Source: Turicibacter sp.
GTDB taxonomy: Bacteria > Bacillota_I > Bacilli_A > MOL361 > Turicibacteraceae
DNA: 38,113 nt
NCBI GenBank assembly: GCA_009780245.1
Contig: WRAJ01000020.1
Span: 1-38,113 of the forward strand
Direction: 5' to 3'
The translations under genes and the position numbers were made by a program. Within the stretch, counting starts at the first letter, position 1, and each line of letters starts with the position of its first letter. The notes under the pieces were generated by a model. The model was not told the origin of the DNA and did no database searches. It saw only the letters and a program-made list of their open reading frames with translations. Of the stretch, positions 24,862-34,146 are shown one piece after another.

Positions 24862-26499
24862 ATGATGAAACTAACTTTCAAAAAATTGTCACTAGCGGCA
24901 GTTTCAGCACTAGCACTATTACTTTTAGTTGCTTGCGGCGGCGATGAGAATGGAAACGGGTATGAAAGCGGAGATGAAAACGGCAACGGCGATGCGGTTG
25001 CTGATGGATTAGATCATCTATTAGTCGGAATGGCCGTAGAACCAAGGACGCTTGACCTTCATGGTACTAATGACATGGCATCTGCACAAGTTTCGCGTCA
25101 TATTTTTGAAACGCTGGTCTTGCAAGATGAGGATATGAACATTGTACCTGGACTAGCTCACACATGGACGCAGTATAACGATCGCGTTTGGGAATTTGAA
25201 CTTAACGATAACGTCTACTTCCATGATGGTACACGATTAACCGCATACGACGTATATGCCACGTTCCAACGAGCGGCAGGATCACCACAAATCGAAGCCA
25301 TTTTAGGAATGATTGACCCTGCTACCATCGAAGTGGTAGATGAATTAACGATCCGTGTCGGAACGCCTGAGCCGTTCTCACCATTTTTAAGCCACTTAGC
25401 GCACAGTGCAGCCGGGATTAAAAGTGCTGACGTTTTAGCAGAAATTGCTGACGATGCTTCAGGAGATTTAGACGCAAACATCGATCGCCTACCAATTGGT
25501 ACGGGACCGTTTATGTTTGAGAATGCGAACACATGGGTGAGCGGTGACCGCATTGCCTTAGTCAGATTTGAAGATTACCACGCAACCATTGAAGGGCGTG
25601 ACTTGCCTGCCTTTAGTGAATTAACGTTCAGATTTATGGGCGACGCAGGTGCAAGATTCGCAGCGCTTGAAACAGGAGAAATTCACATTGACCTCAACCC
25701 AATCACGGATAACTTCCCGCGTGTTGCAGACACGGCTAACTTAAGATTAGAGTACGTCGACGGCCTTCGCACGGAGTATTTAGGAATGAATAACGAGCAC
25801 GAACATTTAAGCAACGTGATCGTACGTCAGGCGATTAACTACGCGATCAACGTCGAGGAGATCGTTGAAGCGATTTATCAAGGACACGGTGCAGTAGGAC
25901 AAACACAATTAGCAGCAAATGTGTTTGGACACAACCCTAATATCGTCGGCTTCCCACATGACGTGGATCGTGCTTTAGAGCTCATGGCGCAAGCAGGGCT
26001 TGAAGACGGCTTTAGCATTGTTTTACACGCGAACACGGAACGCCAAGATCGCGTGAACATCGCGCAAATTGTGGAACAGCAATTAGCAGCGATCAACATT
26101 GACGTTGAGATCATTCAACTGGAGTGGGCGACGTTGTTAAACTTACTAGACGATGGCGAGTCTGACATGTTCTTATTAGGATGGACAACCGTTACAGGTG
26201 ATGGCGATTATGGCTTATTCCCGCTGTTACACTCTTCGCAGCACGGGCCTCCAGGAAACTACACACGCTTCACGAACGCTGACGTGGATCGTCTTTTAGA
26301 CGCAGCTCGTGTTTCAGTTGATGTAGATGAGCGTTTAGAGCTATACTTTGAAGTACAGGAAATCTTACGTGACGAAGCGCCATGGGTCGTGATGCTTCAA
26401 GAACGACCAAGTGCGGTTATCAACTATTCAATTGTTAGCAACCTCATCCTTAACCCGATTGGTACGCACTATTTAGGTGACATTCAGTTAGGCGAATAA
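24862..26499 (+). CDS. Peptide/nickel-type ABC transporter substrate-binding lipoprotein 1
   Basis: This family 5 extracellular solute-binding protein (SBP_bac_5; Opp/Dpp type) has about 545 residues. The signal peptide ends in the lipobox LLLVAC, so it is lipid-anchored on the outer membrane face. An acidic Gly/Asn linker (GNGYESGDENGNGD) follows, then the conserved VEPRTLDLH, FHDGTRLTAYDV and related family segments. No permease or ATPase genes are adjacent, so it is an orphan receptor serving transporters encoded elsewhere. Four consecutive ATG codons begin the frame (24856-24867); ATG 24862 is 7 nt from GGAG and preferred. It is a tandem paralogue of the next gene, with related promoter and leader. 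Confidence 0.9.
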   Translation: MMKLTFKKLSLAAVSALALLLLVACGGDENGNGYESGDENGNGDAVADGLDHLLVGMAVEPRTLDLHGTNDMASAQVSRHIFETLVLQDEDMNIVPGLAHTWTQYNDRVWEFELNDNVYFHDGTRLTAYDVYATFQRAAGSPQIEAILGMIDPATIEVVDELTIRVGTPEPFSPFLSHLAHSAAGIKSADVLAEIADDASGDLDANIDRLPIGTGPFMFENANTWVSGDRIALVRFEDYHATIEGRDLPAFSELTFRFMGDAGARFAALETGEIHIDLNPITDNFPRVADTANLRLEYVDGLRTEYLGMNNEHEHLSNVIVRQAINYAINVEEIVEAIYQGHGAVGQTQLAANVFGHNPNIVGFPHDVDRALELMAQAGLEDGFSIVLHANTERQDRVNIAQIVEQQLAAINIDVEIIQLEWATLLNLLDDGESDMFLLGWTTVTGDGDYGLFPLLHSSQHGPPGNYTRFTNADVDRLLDAARVSVDVDERLELYFEVQEILRDEAPWVVMLQERPSAVINYSIVSNLILNPIGTHYLGDIQLGE

Positions 26500-26509
26500 A
26501 TGGCAAAAA

Positions 26510-26558
26510 AGAAAGGCTTATTATTGGGATTTTGACTTCCAATCGTAAGCTTTTTTTC
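26510..26558 (+). terminator. Terminator of lipoprotein gene 1
   Basis: A long stem: GCTTA (26516-26520) with TAAGC (26546-26550) and an inner ATTGG/CCAAT (26523-26527 with 26539-26543), followed by seven T's. Confidence 0.85.
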
Positions 26559-26706
26559 TTTCTATATATAGAGCGTGGTTTTTCACCCTGATTTTACTGT
26601 TGATAATCGTTCTGCTGAGATAGAAGTTTTTTGCATTGAACAGAGAATAAAACGAAATTTAGCATTTTTGATAATTAAAAAGGGTAAATTAGCGTGGGCG
26701 CAAAAA

Positions 26707-26720
26707 TGATAACGTTTTCA
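26707..26720. promoter_or_regulatory. cre-like operator upstream of lipoprotein gene 2
   Basis: TGATAACGTTTTCA matches the CcpA cre consensus TGWAANCGNTNWCA at all defined positions but one. Its AACG core is 44 bp before the -35 box, the same distance as the related repeat upstream of lipoprotein gene 1. The 26561-26706 stretch before it is AT-rich, and I see nothing else in it. Confidence 0.5.
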
Positions 26721-26754
26721 TTCAGTAAAAAACACAAAAACTACGCTTTAGGGA

Positions 26755-26783
26755 TTGCAATCGGTGCGATTTTCTGGTAAATT
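26755..26783 (+). promoter_or_regulatory. Promoter of peptide-binding lipoprotein 2
   Basis: TTGCAA (26755-26760), a 17-bp spacer and TAAATT (26778-26783), with an extended TG element. Confidence 0.65.
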
Positions 26784-26789
26784 ACTAAC

Positions 26790-27018
26790 TTAACAAGTCG
26801 GTGTGTTTGGTAGAGATTCACACTCGGGGTGTTGCAAAACTAAATAGCTATAATTTAACCGCAGTAAAATATTCGAGTAGAGTTTAGAATATGTTTTCAA
26901 AGAAGTCAAAGGAATCACATTCAAGGTTGCACGCAACGTTGATCAAATGTCCTTTTCACGAGGGCATGAGGGATCTTTGATATGTTTGGAGCGGTTTTTA
27001 TTATATCTAGTATAAGGA
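26790..27018 (+). ncRNA. Structured 5' leader RNA, copy 2 (candidate riboswitch or attenuator)
   Basis: The architecture matches copy 1 with changed sequences. P0 pairs AACA/TGTT and GTGTG/CACAC (26792-26833). P1 pairs AACCGC (26857-26862) with GCGGTT (26991-26996). P1b pairs TCAAAG (26906-26911) with CTTTGA (26975-26980), where copy 1 has ATACAG/CTGTAT: both strands changed together. P2 ATATTC/GAATAT is kept. P3 becomes AAGGTTG/CAACGTT and P4 ATGTCC/GGGCAT with a G-U pair. Conserved unpaired blocks are AAATAGCTAT and GGAATCACATTCAAGGT. The leader ends shortly before the GGAGAGG ribosome binding site of the second lipoprotein gene. Confidence 0.7.
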
Positions 27019-27027
27019 GAGGTTTAC

Positions 27028-28626
27028 ATGTTGAAAAACAAAAAGTTTTTATTTGTAGCAGCATTTTTTGCATTCTCATTGCTGTTAGTTGCTTGTGGTG
27101 GTGGCGACGATAATGGTTATGACAATGGCGACGATAACGGCTACGAAAACGGAGAAGAAGGAACTTCAGTTGGTGTAAGTGGTTATAACGATCACATCAC
27201 GATTGCAATCGGTGCTAACCCAGCATCTCGTGACCCACACGGACAGAATGATACACCATCGTCACAGATTCATCGTCACGTGTTTGAGCGTCTTGTAGAG
27301 CAGGATTACTATTTAAATATCAACCCTGGTCTAGCAGAATCATGGGAGCAAATCGATGAGCGTACGTGGGAATTCAATATCCGCCAAGGTGTAACGTTCC
27401 ATGATGGGACGCCATTAACGGCATCTGACGTGGCATTTACGATGACAAGAGCAGCTGGCTCTTCGCACGTAGCACCGTTCTTAGGCATGATTGACCCAGA
27501 TACGATCAACGTTGTTGATGATTACACGGTTCAAATCGGAACTGAGTACCCATTCGCACCTTTCTTAGCTCACTTAGCGCACCCTGCAGCTGGTATCATC
27601 AGTGAATACCATGTTGGAGATACGCCAACGGACGAGACAACGCCAGAGCAATTAGTGGGATCTGGACCTTACATCATCACTGCTTTCATGTCAGATGATC
27701 ACCTTGTTTTAGAGCGTTGGGACGATTTCTCTGGTGAAGCACCAAACATGCGCGTGATTGACCTTCGCATCATGCCTGATACAGCGGCTCGCTTAGCTGC
27801 TTTAGAAACAGGCGCTGTAGATATGATCATGGCACCAGCACCAGCTGATGTGGATCGTATTTTAAACGATGCTAATTTCTACACTGCTACAACGCAATCA
27901 CTAGGTTTTGAGTACATGGGAATGAACTTTGACCACCCATACTTAGGTATTCCTGAGGTTCGTCAAGCAATCAACTATGCATTAGATATTGCAACAATCG
28001 TAGACGTTGCTACTGAAGGAACGGCTAACCCAATTTCATCGTTTATTCCATCGAACGTTTTCGGATATCACCCTGGTATCTCATTACGTACGCAGAACAT
28101 TGACCGTGCACAAGAATTAATGGACGAAGCAGGCGTTGAAGGGTTTACATTCGAAATCATGACCAACCAAGGAAACGTTGCGCGTGCAGCGTCGGCAGAA
28201 ATCATTCAACATCAACTAGGTGCAATTGGTATTGATGTTACCATCATTACCGTTGAGTGGGCTGCTTACCTTGCGACATTAGATGCTAGTGATTTCGATG
28301 CATTTATGGGCGGATGGGGCGTTGTAACAGGTGATGCTGACTATGCATTATTCCCATTATTCCACTCTGCTTATCACCCAGCTTCTAACCGTGTTCGTAT
28401 GGCAAGTGATTACTTAGACGCTCTACTTGAAAGTGCACGTGTGTCAGTTGATGAAGCAGAAAGAATTTCTTTATACGCTGAAATCCAAGAATACTTATAC
28501 GAAGCTGCACCATTCGTTATGTTAAGTAACAATAACTTATTCGTACCAATGTTAACAAACGTACGTAACTTTGTTATTATGCCTCACCAAGGGCACTATT
28601 GGGGTGACATATACTTCGCAGACTAA
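27028..28626 (+). CDS. Peptide/nickel-type ABC transporter substrate-binding lipoprotein 2
   Basis: This 532-residue SBP_bac_5 lipoprotein is paralogous to the one encoded just upstream (shared FHDGT, LTASDV and GGWGVVTGDADY segments). The signal peptide ends in LLLVAC, and the mature protein starts CGGGDDNGYDNGDDNGYENG, a flexible acidic linker, before the binding domain. The ATG follows GGAGAGG. Codon choice (GCT, TTA, CCA, AAC) seems more uniform than in copy 1, suggesting higher expression. Like copy 1 it has no neighbouring permease. A terminator whose sequence recurs 2.1 kb downstream follows. Confidence 0.91.
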   Translation: MLKNKKFLFVAAFFAFSLLLVACGGGDDNGYDNGDDNGYENGEEGTSVGVSGYNDHITIAIGANPASRDPHGQNDTPSSQIHRHVFERLVEQDYYLNINPGLAESWEQIDERTWEFNIRQGVTFHDGTPLTASDVAFTMTRAAGSSHVAPFLGMIDPDTINVVDDYTVQIGTEYPFAPFLAHLAHPAAGIISEYHVGDTPTDETTPEQLVGSGPYIITAFMSDDHLVLERWDDFSGEAPNMRVIDLRIMPDTAARLAALETGAVDMIMAPAPADVDRILNDANFYTATTQSLGFEYMGMNFDHPYLGIPEVRQAINYALDIATIVDVATEGTANPISSFIPSNVFGYHPGISLRTQNIDRAQELMDEAGVEGFTFEIMTNQGNVARAASAEIIQHQLGAIGIDVTIITVEWAAYLATLDASDFDAFMGGWGVVTGDADYALFPLFHSAYHPASNRVRMASDYLDALLESARVSVDEAERISLYAEIQEYLYEAAPFVMLSNNNLFVPMLTNVRNFVIMPHQGHYWGDIYFAD

Positions 28627-28634
28627 AATGTGTT

Positions 28635-28686
28635 AAAACACTTAAAATCAGGTTAAGAGTCCTCGGATTCTAAACCTGATTTTTTT
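28635..28686 (+). terminator. Terminator of lipoprotein gene 2; left copy of a 52-bp direct repeat
   Basis: AAATCAGGTT pairs with AACCTGATTT, followed by a run of T's. The 52 bp from AAAACACTT to the T-run recur at 30767-30818 with only two differences. In both places the segment follows a stop codon in the context TAAAATG. Confidence 0.9.
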
Positions 28687-28795
28687 GATGATTAAAACAT
28701 CCAATCTAAATCAATATCATTCACAGTAGAAAAATCACACAAAATAGGATATAATATAAGGAGTAATGAGAACGTTTCAGAAAGTGGTGAAACCT

Positions 28796-28966
28796 ATGAC
28801 AGATGTAAAACTTAAGCCACTCCCAATCGGTGTTGAATTTTTTGATGATATGATTGAGAATAATTATTATTATGTGGATAAAACTTTGTTAATCAAAAAT
28901 ATCATTAAATACGGGATCGCATTCTATCGAAAAGATTGTGAAATCAAATTATATGAACAATCGTAA
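28796..28966 (+). pseudogene. Internally deleted AAA-ATPase/PD-(D/E)XK (DUF1703-type) gene
   Basis: The product starts with the family N-terminus (LKPLPIGVEFFDDMIENN, YYYVDKTLLIK). After about 42 residues it jumps to a sequence like the extreme C-terminus of the same family (YGIAFYRKDCEIKL) and stops. Full-length members have about 500-580 residues with Walker A RPRRFGKS, so the ATPase core and most of the nuclease domain are deleted. An earlier in-frame ATG (28766) follows AAGGAG, and TATAAT lies at 28750-28755, so the remnant may still be transcribed. Confidence 0.7.
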
Positions 28967-29031
28967 TTTTCATACGTTGCTGTGACTTAGAGGTATCCTT
29001 AAACTAAAAATCTAAAAGTGAGGCTATGGCT

Positions 29032-30753
29032 ATGTTTAAAATTCCTTACGGAGAAAGTAATTTTGAAAGACTCAGAACAAAGAACTTTTTGTATGTGGAT
29101 AAAACACATTTTATTGAGTCACTTGAAATGTTGTATTACGTCATTCACCTACGTCCTCGTCGCTTTGGTAAAAGTTTATTTGTCGACATGTTGGACAACT
29201 ATTACGATGTTAATTCGGCAGATAAATTTGATACCTTATTTAGTGGCTTATATATCCATGAAAACCCAACTGAAAATCAAAATAATTATTATGTTTTGAG
29301 GTTTGATTTTTCTGGGATACAGAACACAGCAAGTGAAAATTTAGAGCAAGGTTTTTTGCGACGTGTTAAAATGGATGTCGAGATGTTTATTGACCGTTAT
29401 AAACTAGCTATCACATTGAATAATGTAAGTTCACCTGCAAGTGTTTTGGATTCCCTACTCAAGGGGTTTCATGCACTAGCATTAAAAGAACAAATTTACA
29501 TCATGATTGATGAGTACGATCACTTTACCAACTCACTTTTAAGCGGCGATGGTGAAGAATTTTTAGCTATCCTAACACGTGGTGGCTTTGTGCGCTCTTT
29601 TTACGAAGTTATTAAGCGAAGTGCAGGAGCAGGCTTAGTAGGGCGATTATTCGTTACTGGTGTGATGTCAGTGACCCTTGATAGCATGACGAGTGGTTTT
29701 AATATAGCGACAAAAATTACCACGGAAGCAAGCTTCGCTGATATGATGGGCTTTACTACTGATGAAGTGAAAGATTTGTTGAAGTTATCGTACGTCGTTA
29801 ATCCTGGGAAAGCAGCACCACCAGTAGCGTTAACAGAAAAAGAGCAAGAAGATGTTTACGGTATTTTCCGTGAGAATTATAATGGTTATTTATTTTCAGA
29901 AACTAGTGAAAGTAAAGTGTTTAACTCAACCTTGATCATGTATTTCTTGCAAAAATATTTGCCGAGGAAAGATATTCCTAGGAGCTTAATTGACCCAAAT
30001 TTAAACCAAACTGGTACAACAATCCAAAACATTGTTGAGTTAAAAAATAGTGAACAGAATTATCAAATTATTGAGGAGATTATTACTAACAAGCAAATAG
30101 GTGGCACACTGCAACCATTCATTAATATTGATGCAAAATTTGATCACGATGACTTAATCACACTGTTATTCAATATTGGTATGCTAACAATTAAGGGATT
30201 TGATATGGAAATGCAATTCGAAATACCTAACAAAATCATTGAAAGCATTTATCTATAGTATTTAAGTAACCTCATTCAAAAACAATCAAATTACACGTTT
30301 GATATTTCAGCTCAACGAAAAGCTATTATTGAATTAGGAAGAAAAGGCAACATAACGACTTTAACAAATTTAGTTAGTGAGTTTTTAATGCACCTATCGC
30401 AACGAAATGCGAGAAATTTTAGTGAAAAAGATATCAAGTTGATTTACTTGATGATTTTAAACTATAGTGATCAATATGTTGTGTACGATGAACTACCAGC
30501 GTTACAAGGATTTAGCGATGTTTTGGTTTTCAAATCACCAAACAGCACCGCTAATTATGAAGCTATTATCGAATTAAAATACATTAAAAAGGGTGATGCA
30601 ACTGAAGCAAAAATAGAAGCAGAGCTTACAGAGGGGACGGATCAAATTCAGCGATATATGAAAGATAAACGATTGGCAGAACGAGACAACTTTAAGAAGT
30701 TTGTTGTCGTATTTGTTGGCTTTGAAGTCGTAAGATTGGTTGAATTACCCTAA
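29032..30753 (+). pseudogene. AAA-ATPase-like / PD-(D/E)XK (DUF1703-type) gene split by an in-frame amber codon
   Basis: The N-terminal AAA-ATPase-like domain shows FKIPYGESNF, FLYVDKTHFIE, the Walker A variant RPRRFGKSLFVDML and Walker B IYIMIDEYDHF. The frame reaches TAG at 30256-30258 (ESIYL*YLSNL) and continues without shift to 30753 through the C-terminal nuclease domain (FSDVLVFKSPN, EAIIELKYIKKGD, RYMKDKRLAERD). Reading through the stop gives about 574 residues, the family's normal length, so one base change separates it from an intact gene. ATG 29032 is better spaced from AGTGAGG than 29026. It is AT-rich and flanked by duplicated terminators, suggesting an acquired cassette. Suppression of the stop cannot be excluded. 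Confidence 0.85.
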
Positions 30754-30766
30754 AATGAATTAGTAT

Positions 30767-30818
30767 AAAAACACTTAAAATCAGGTTAAGCGTCCTCGGA
30801 TTCTCAACCTGATTTTTT
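30767..30818 (+). terminator. Right copy of the 52-bp terminator repeat
   Basis: This segment is near-identical to 28635-28686 (two A-to-C differences, both beside the stem top). It keeps the stem ATCAGGTT/AACCTGAT and a T-run, and follows the stop codon of the split AAA-ATPase gene. Confidence 0.9.
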
Positions 30819-30952
30819 ATTTGAAGCGATACGGAGTAAAATTTGAGTAAAATTTCGAACTCATCGTTCACTTTTATTAGACTTAACGACAAGAAACATG
30901 GTATACTAATAAGGCTTAAAAATTAACAATGTATTAGTAGGAGATAAGAGTT

Positions 30953-32230
30953 ATGTTTAAAGGGTTATCAAAAGAAGAAAAAAGTTGGATTATGTTTGAC
31001 TGGGCGGATTCAGCCTATACAATGACGGTGTTAACGGTCGTCATGAGCATGTATTTTGCTTATGCAGCGGAGGCATCCGGCTCAGACAATGCTTTGGCTT
31101 ATTGGGGCTTTGCAAGTGGGTTTGTGACACTTGTAGCAGGGTTTATGGCACCGGTGCTTGGAACGCTTTCAGGCTACCACGGCAAAAAGAAGTTCTTGTT
31201 TAACTTCTTCACCTTTTTAGGCATTGCATCAACAGCAGCCTTAGCGATCGTTCCTTATACGATGTGGTGGTTGCTGCTCATCGTGTTCGTGATCTCCGGC
31301 ATTGGCTTCAACGCGTGTAACAAAATATACGACGCCTTTTTACCAGATGTCTCAGAGAAGAAGAACATGGATCGCGTTTCAAGCCTTGGTTTTGGTATGG
31401 GGTATATCGGTGGGGCAGTCGGGTTTATTCTAAGTATCATCGTACTTGTCCTGGTTATGATGGACGTCCTCGATTGGCCGATCGTCCGTGCGTATCAGAT
31501 CTCTTTTGCCATCACCGCTGTGTGGTGGTTAGTATTCAGCATCCCAATGTTCAAAAACGTTAAACAACACATTGGCATTGAACAAGAAGAAAAATACATC
31601 CGTAAAAGCTTTGAACGCGTGTGGACAACCCTAAAAGACATTTGGCAGGATAAACGCATCGTGTTGTTTTTAATCGCCTTCTTCTTATATAGTGACGGGG
31701 TCGGTTCGATCATTAGAATGGCAGTCGCGTTCGGGGATGATATTGGCATTGATCAAATCATGCTCCTTGCGGTCTTGCTCGTTGTACAGTTTGTTGCATT
31801 TCCGTTTGCGATTTTGTACGGGAAGATGGCGGAAAAGTTCGGGGCGAAAAATGTGATTTACTTCGGGATTGCCACGTACTGTGTGATTTGTATGATCGGT
31901 TTATTTATGAACCCTGCACGTGGTGAGGATTTTGTAACCGTGCTATTCTGGATTCTTGCCATTTTAGTGGGGACCGCGCAAGGAGGTATTCAGGCGCTCA
32001 GCCGCTCTTATTTTGGTAAGATCATCCCGAAAGAAAAATCAAACGAGTATTTTGGGATCTACAACATTTTTGGTCGCTTTGCTTCGATTATCGGGACGAC
32101 GATGTTCGGGTTTGTGGCATTAGTGACGGGTCAGCCTCATTTAGGGATTGCGGTAATTGTTGTGTTATTTGTTGCAGCTGCGATTATCTTTAAGTTTGTT
32201 CCGGATGATCGTGAGTTTAGTGATGAATAA
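30953..32230 (+). CDS. MFS transporter, UMF1 (Atg22-like) family
   Basis: This 425-residue membrane protein has about 12 hydrophobic segments. The UMF1/Atg22 family is recognised from the N-terminal EEKSWIMFDWADSAYTMTV, the loop VSEKKNMDRVSSLGFGMGYIGGAVG and the later GGIQALSRSYFGKIIPKEKSNEYFG. These proteins are thought to export amino acids or small metabolites, and the substrate here is unknown. An extended -10 element (TATACT, 30902-30907, preceded by TG) lies about 45 bp upstream, and AGGAG precedes the ATG. It appears monocistronic with a strong terminator downstream. Confidence 0.9.
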   Translation: MFKGLSKEEKSWIMFDWADSAYTMTVLTVVMSMYFAYAAEASGSDNALAYWGFASGFVTLVAGFMAPVLGTLSGYHGKKKFLFNFFTFLGIASTAALAIVPYTMWWLLLIVFVISGIGFNACNKIYDAFLPDVSEKKNMDRVSSLGFGMGYIGGAVGFILSIIVLVLVMMDVLDWPIVRAYQISFAITAVWWLVFSIPMFKNVKQHIGIEQEEKYIRKSFERVWTTLKDIWQDKRIVLFLIAFFLYSDGVGSIIRMAVAFGDDIGIDQIMLLAVLLVVQFVAFPFAILYGKMAEKFGAKNVIYFGIATYCVICMIGLFMNPARGEDFVTVLFWILAILVGTAQGGIQALSRSYFGKIIPKEKSNEYFGIYNIFGRFASIIGTTMFGFVALVTGQPHLGIAVIVVLFVAAAIIFKFVPDDREFSDE

Positions 32231-32300
32231 ATTTGCTTGTGTGACGTAAATATTTAAAATTAACATTCCTGTAGTTCTTTTTCAGGCCAACTTGATTTCT

Positions 32301-32351
32301 TAGCGCCCCTAGATTGCGAAATTCAGCAATTAGGGGCGCTACTTTTCTTTT
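32301..32351 (+). terminator. Terminator of the UMF1 transporter gene
   Basis: A long perfect stem TAGCGCCCCTA (32301-32311) with TAGGGGCGCTA (32331-32341), plus inner ATTGC/GCAAT, followed by CTTTTCTTTT. Confidence 0.93.
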
Positions 32352-34111
<1,760 letters not shown>

Positions 34112-34146
34112 TCAATTTGAAAAACCCATGCAAAGGAGAATTACTA

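Noticed and set aside
30388..30753. Separate 121-codon gene downstream of the AAA-ATPase-like gene
   Set aside because: It is in the same frame as the upstream gene, separated only by the amber codon at 30256-30258, and has no ribosome binding site. It is the C-terminal part of one split gene.
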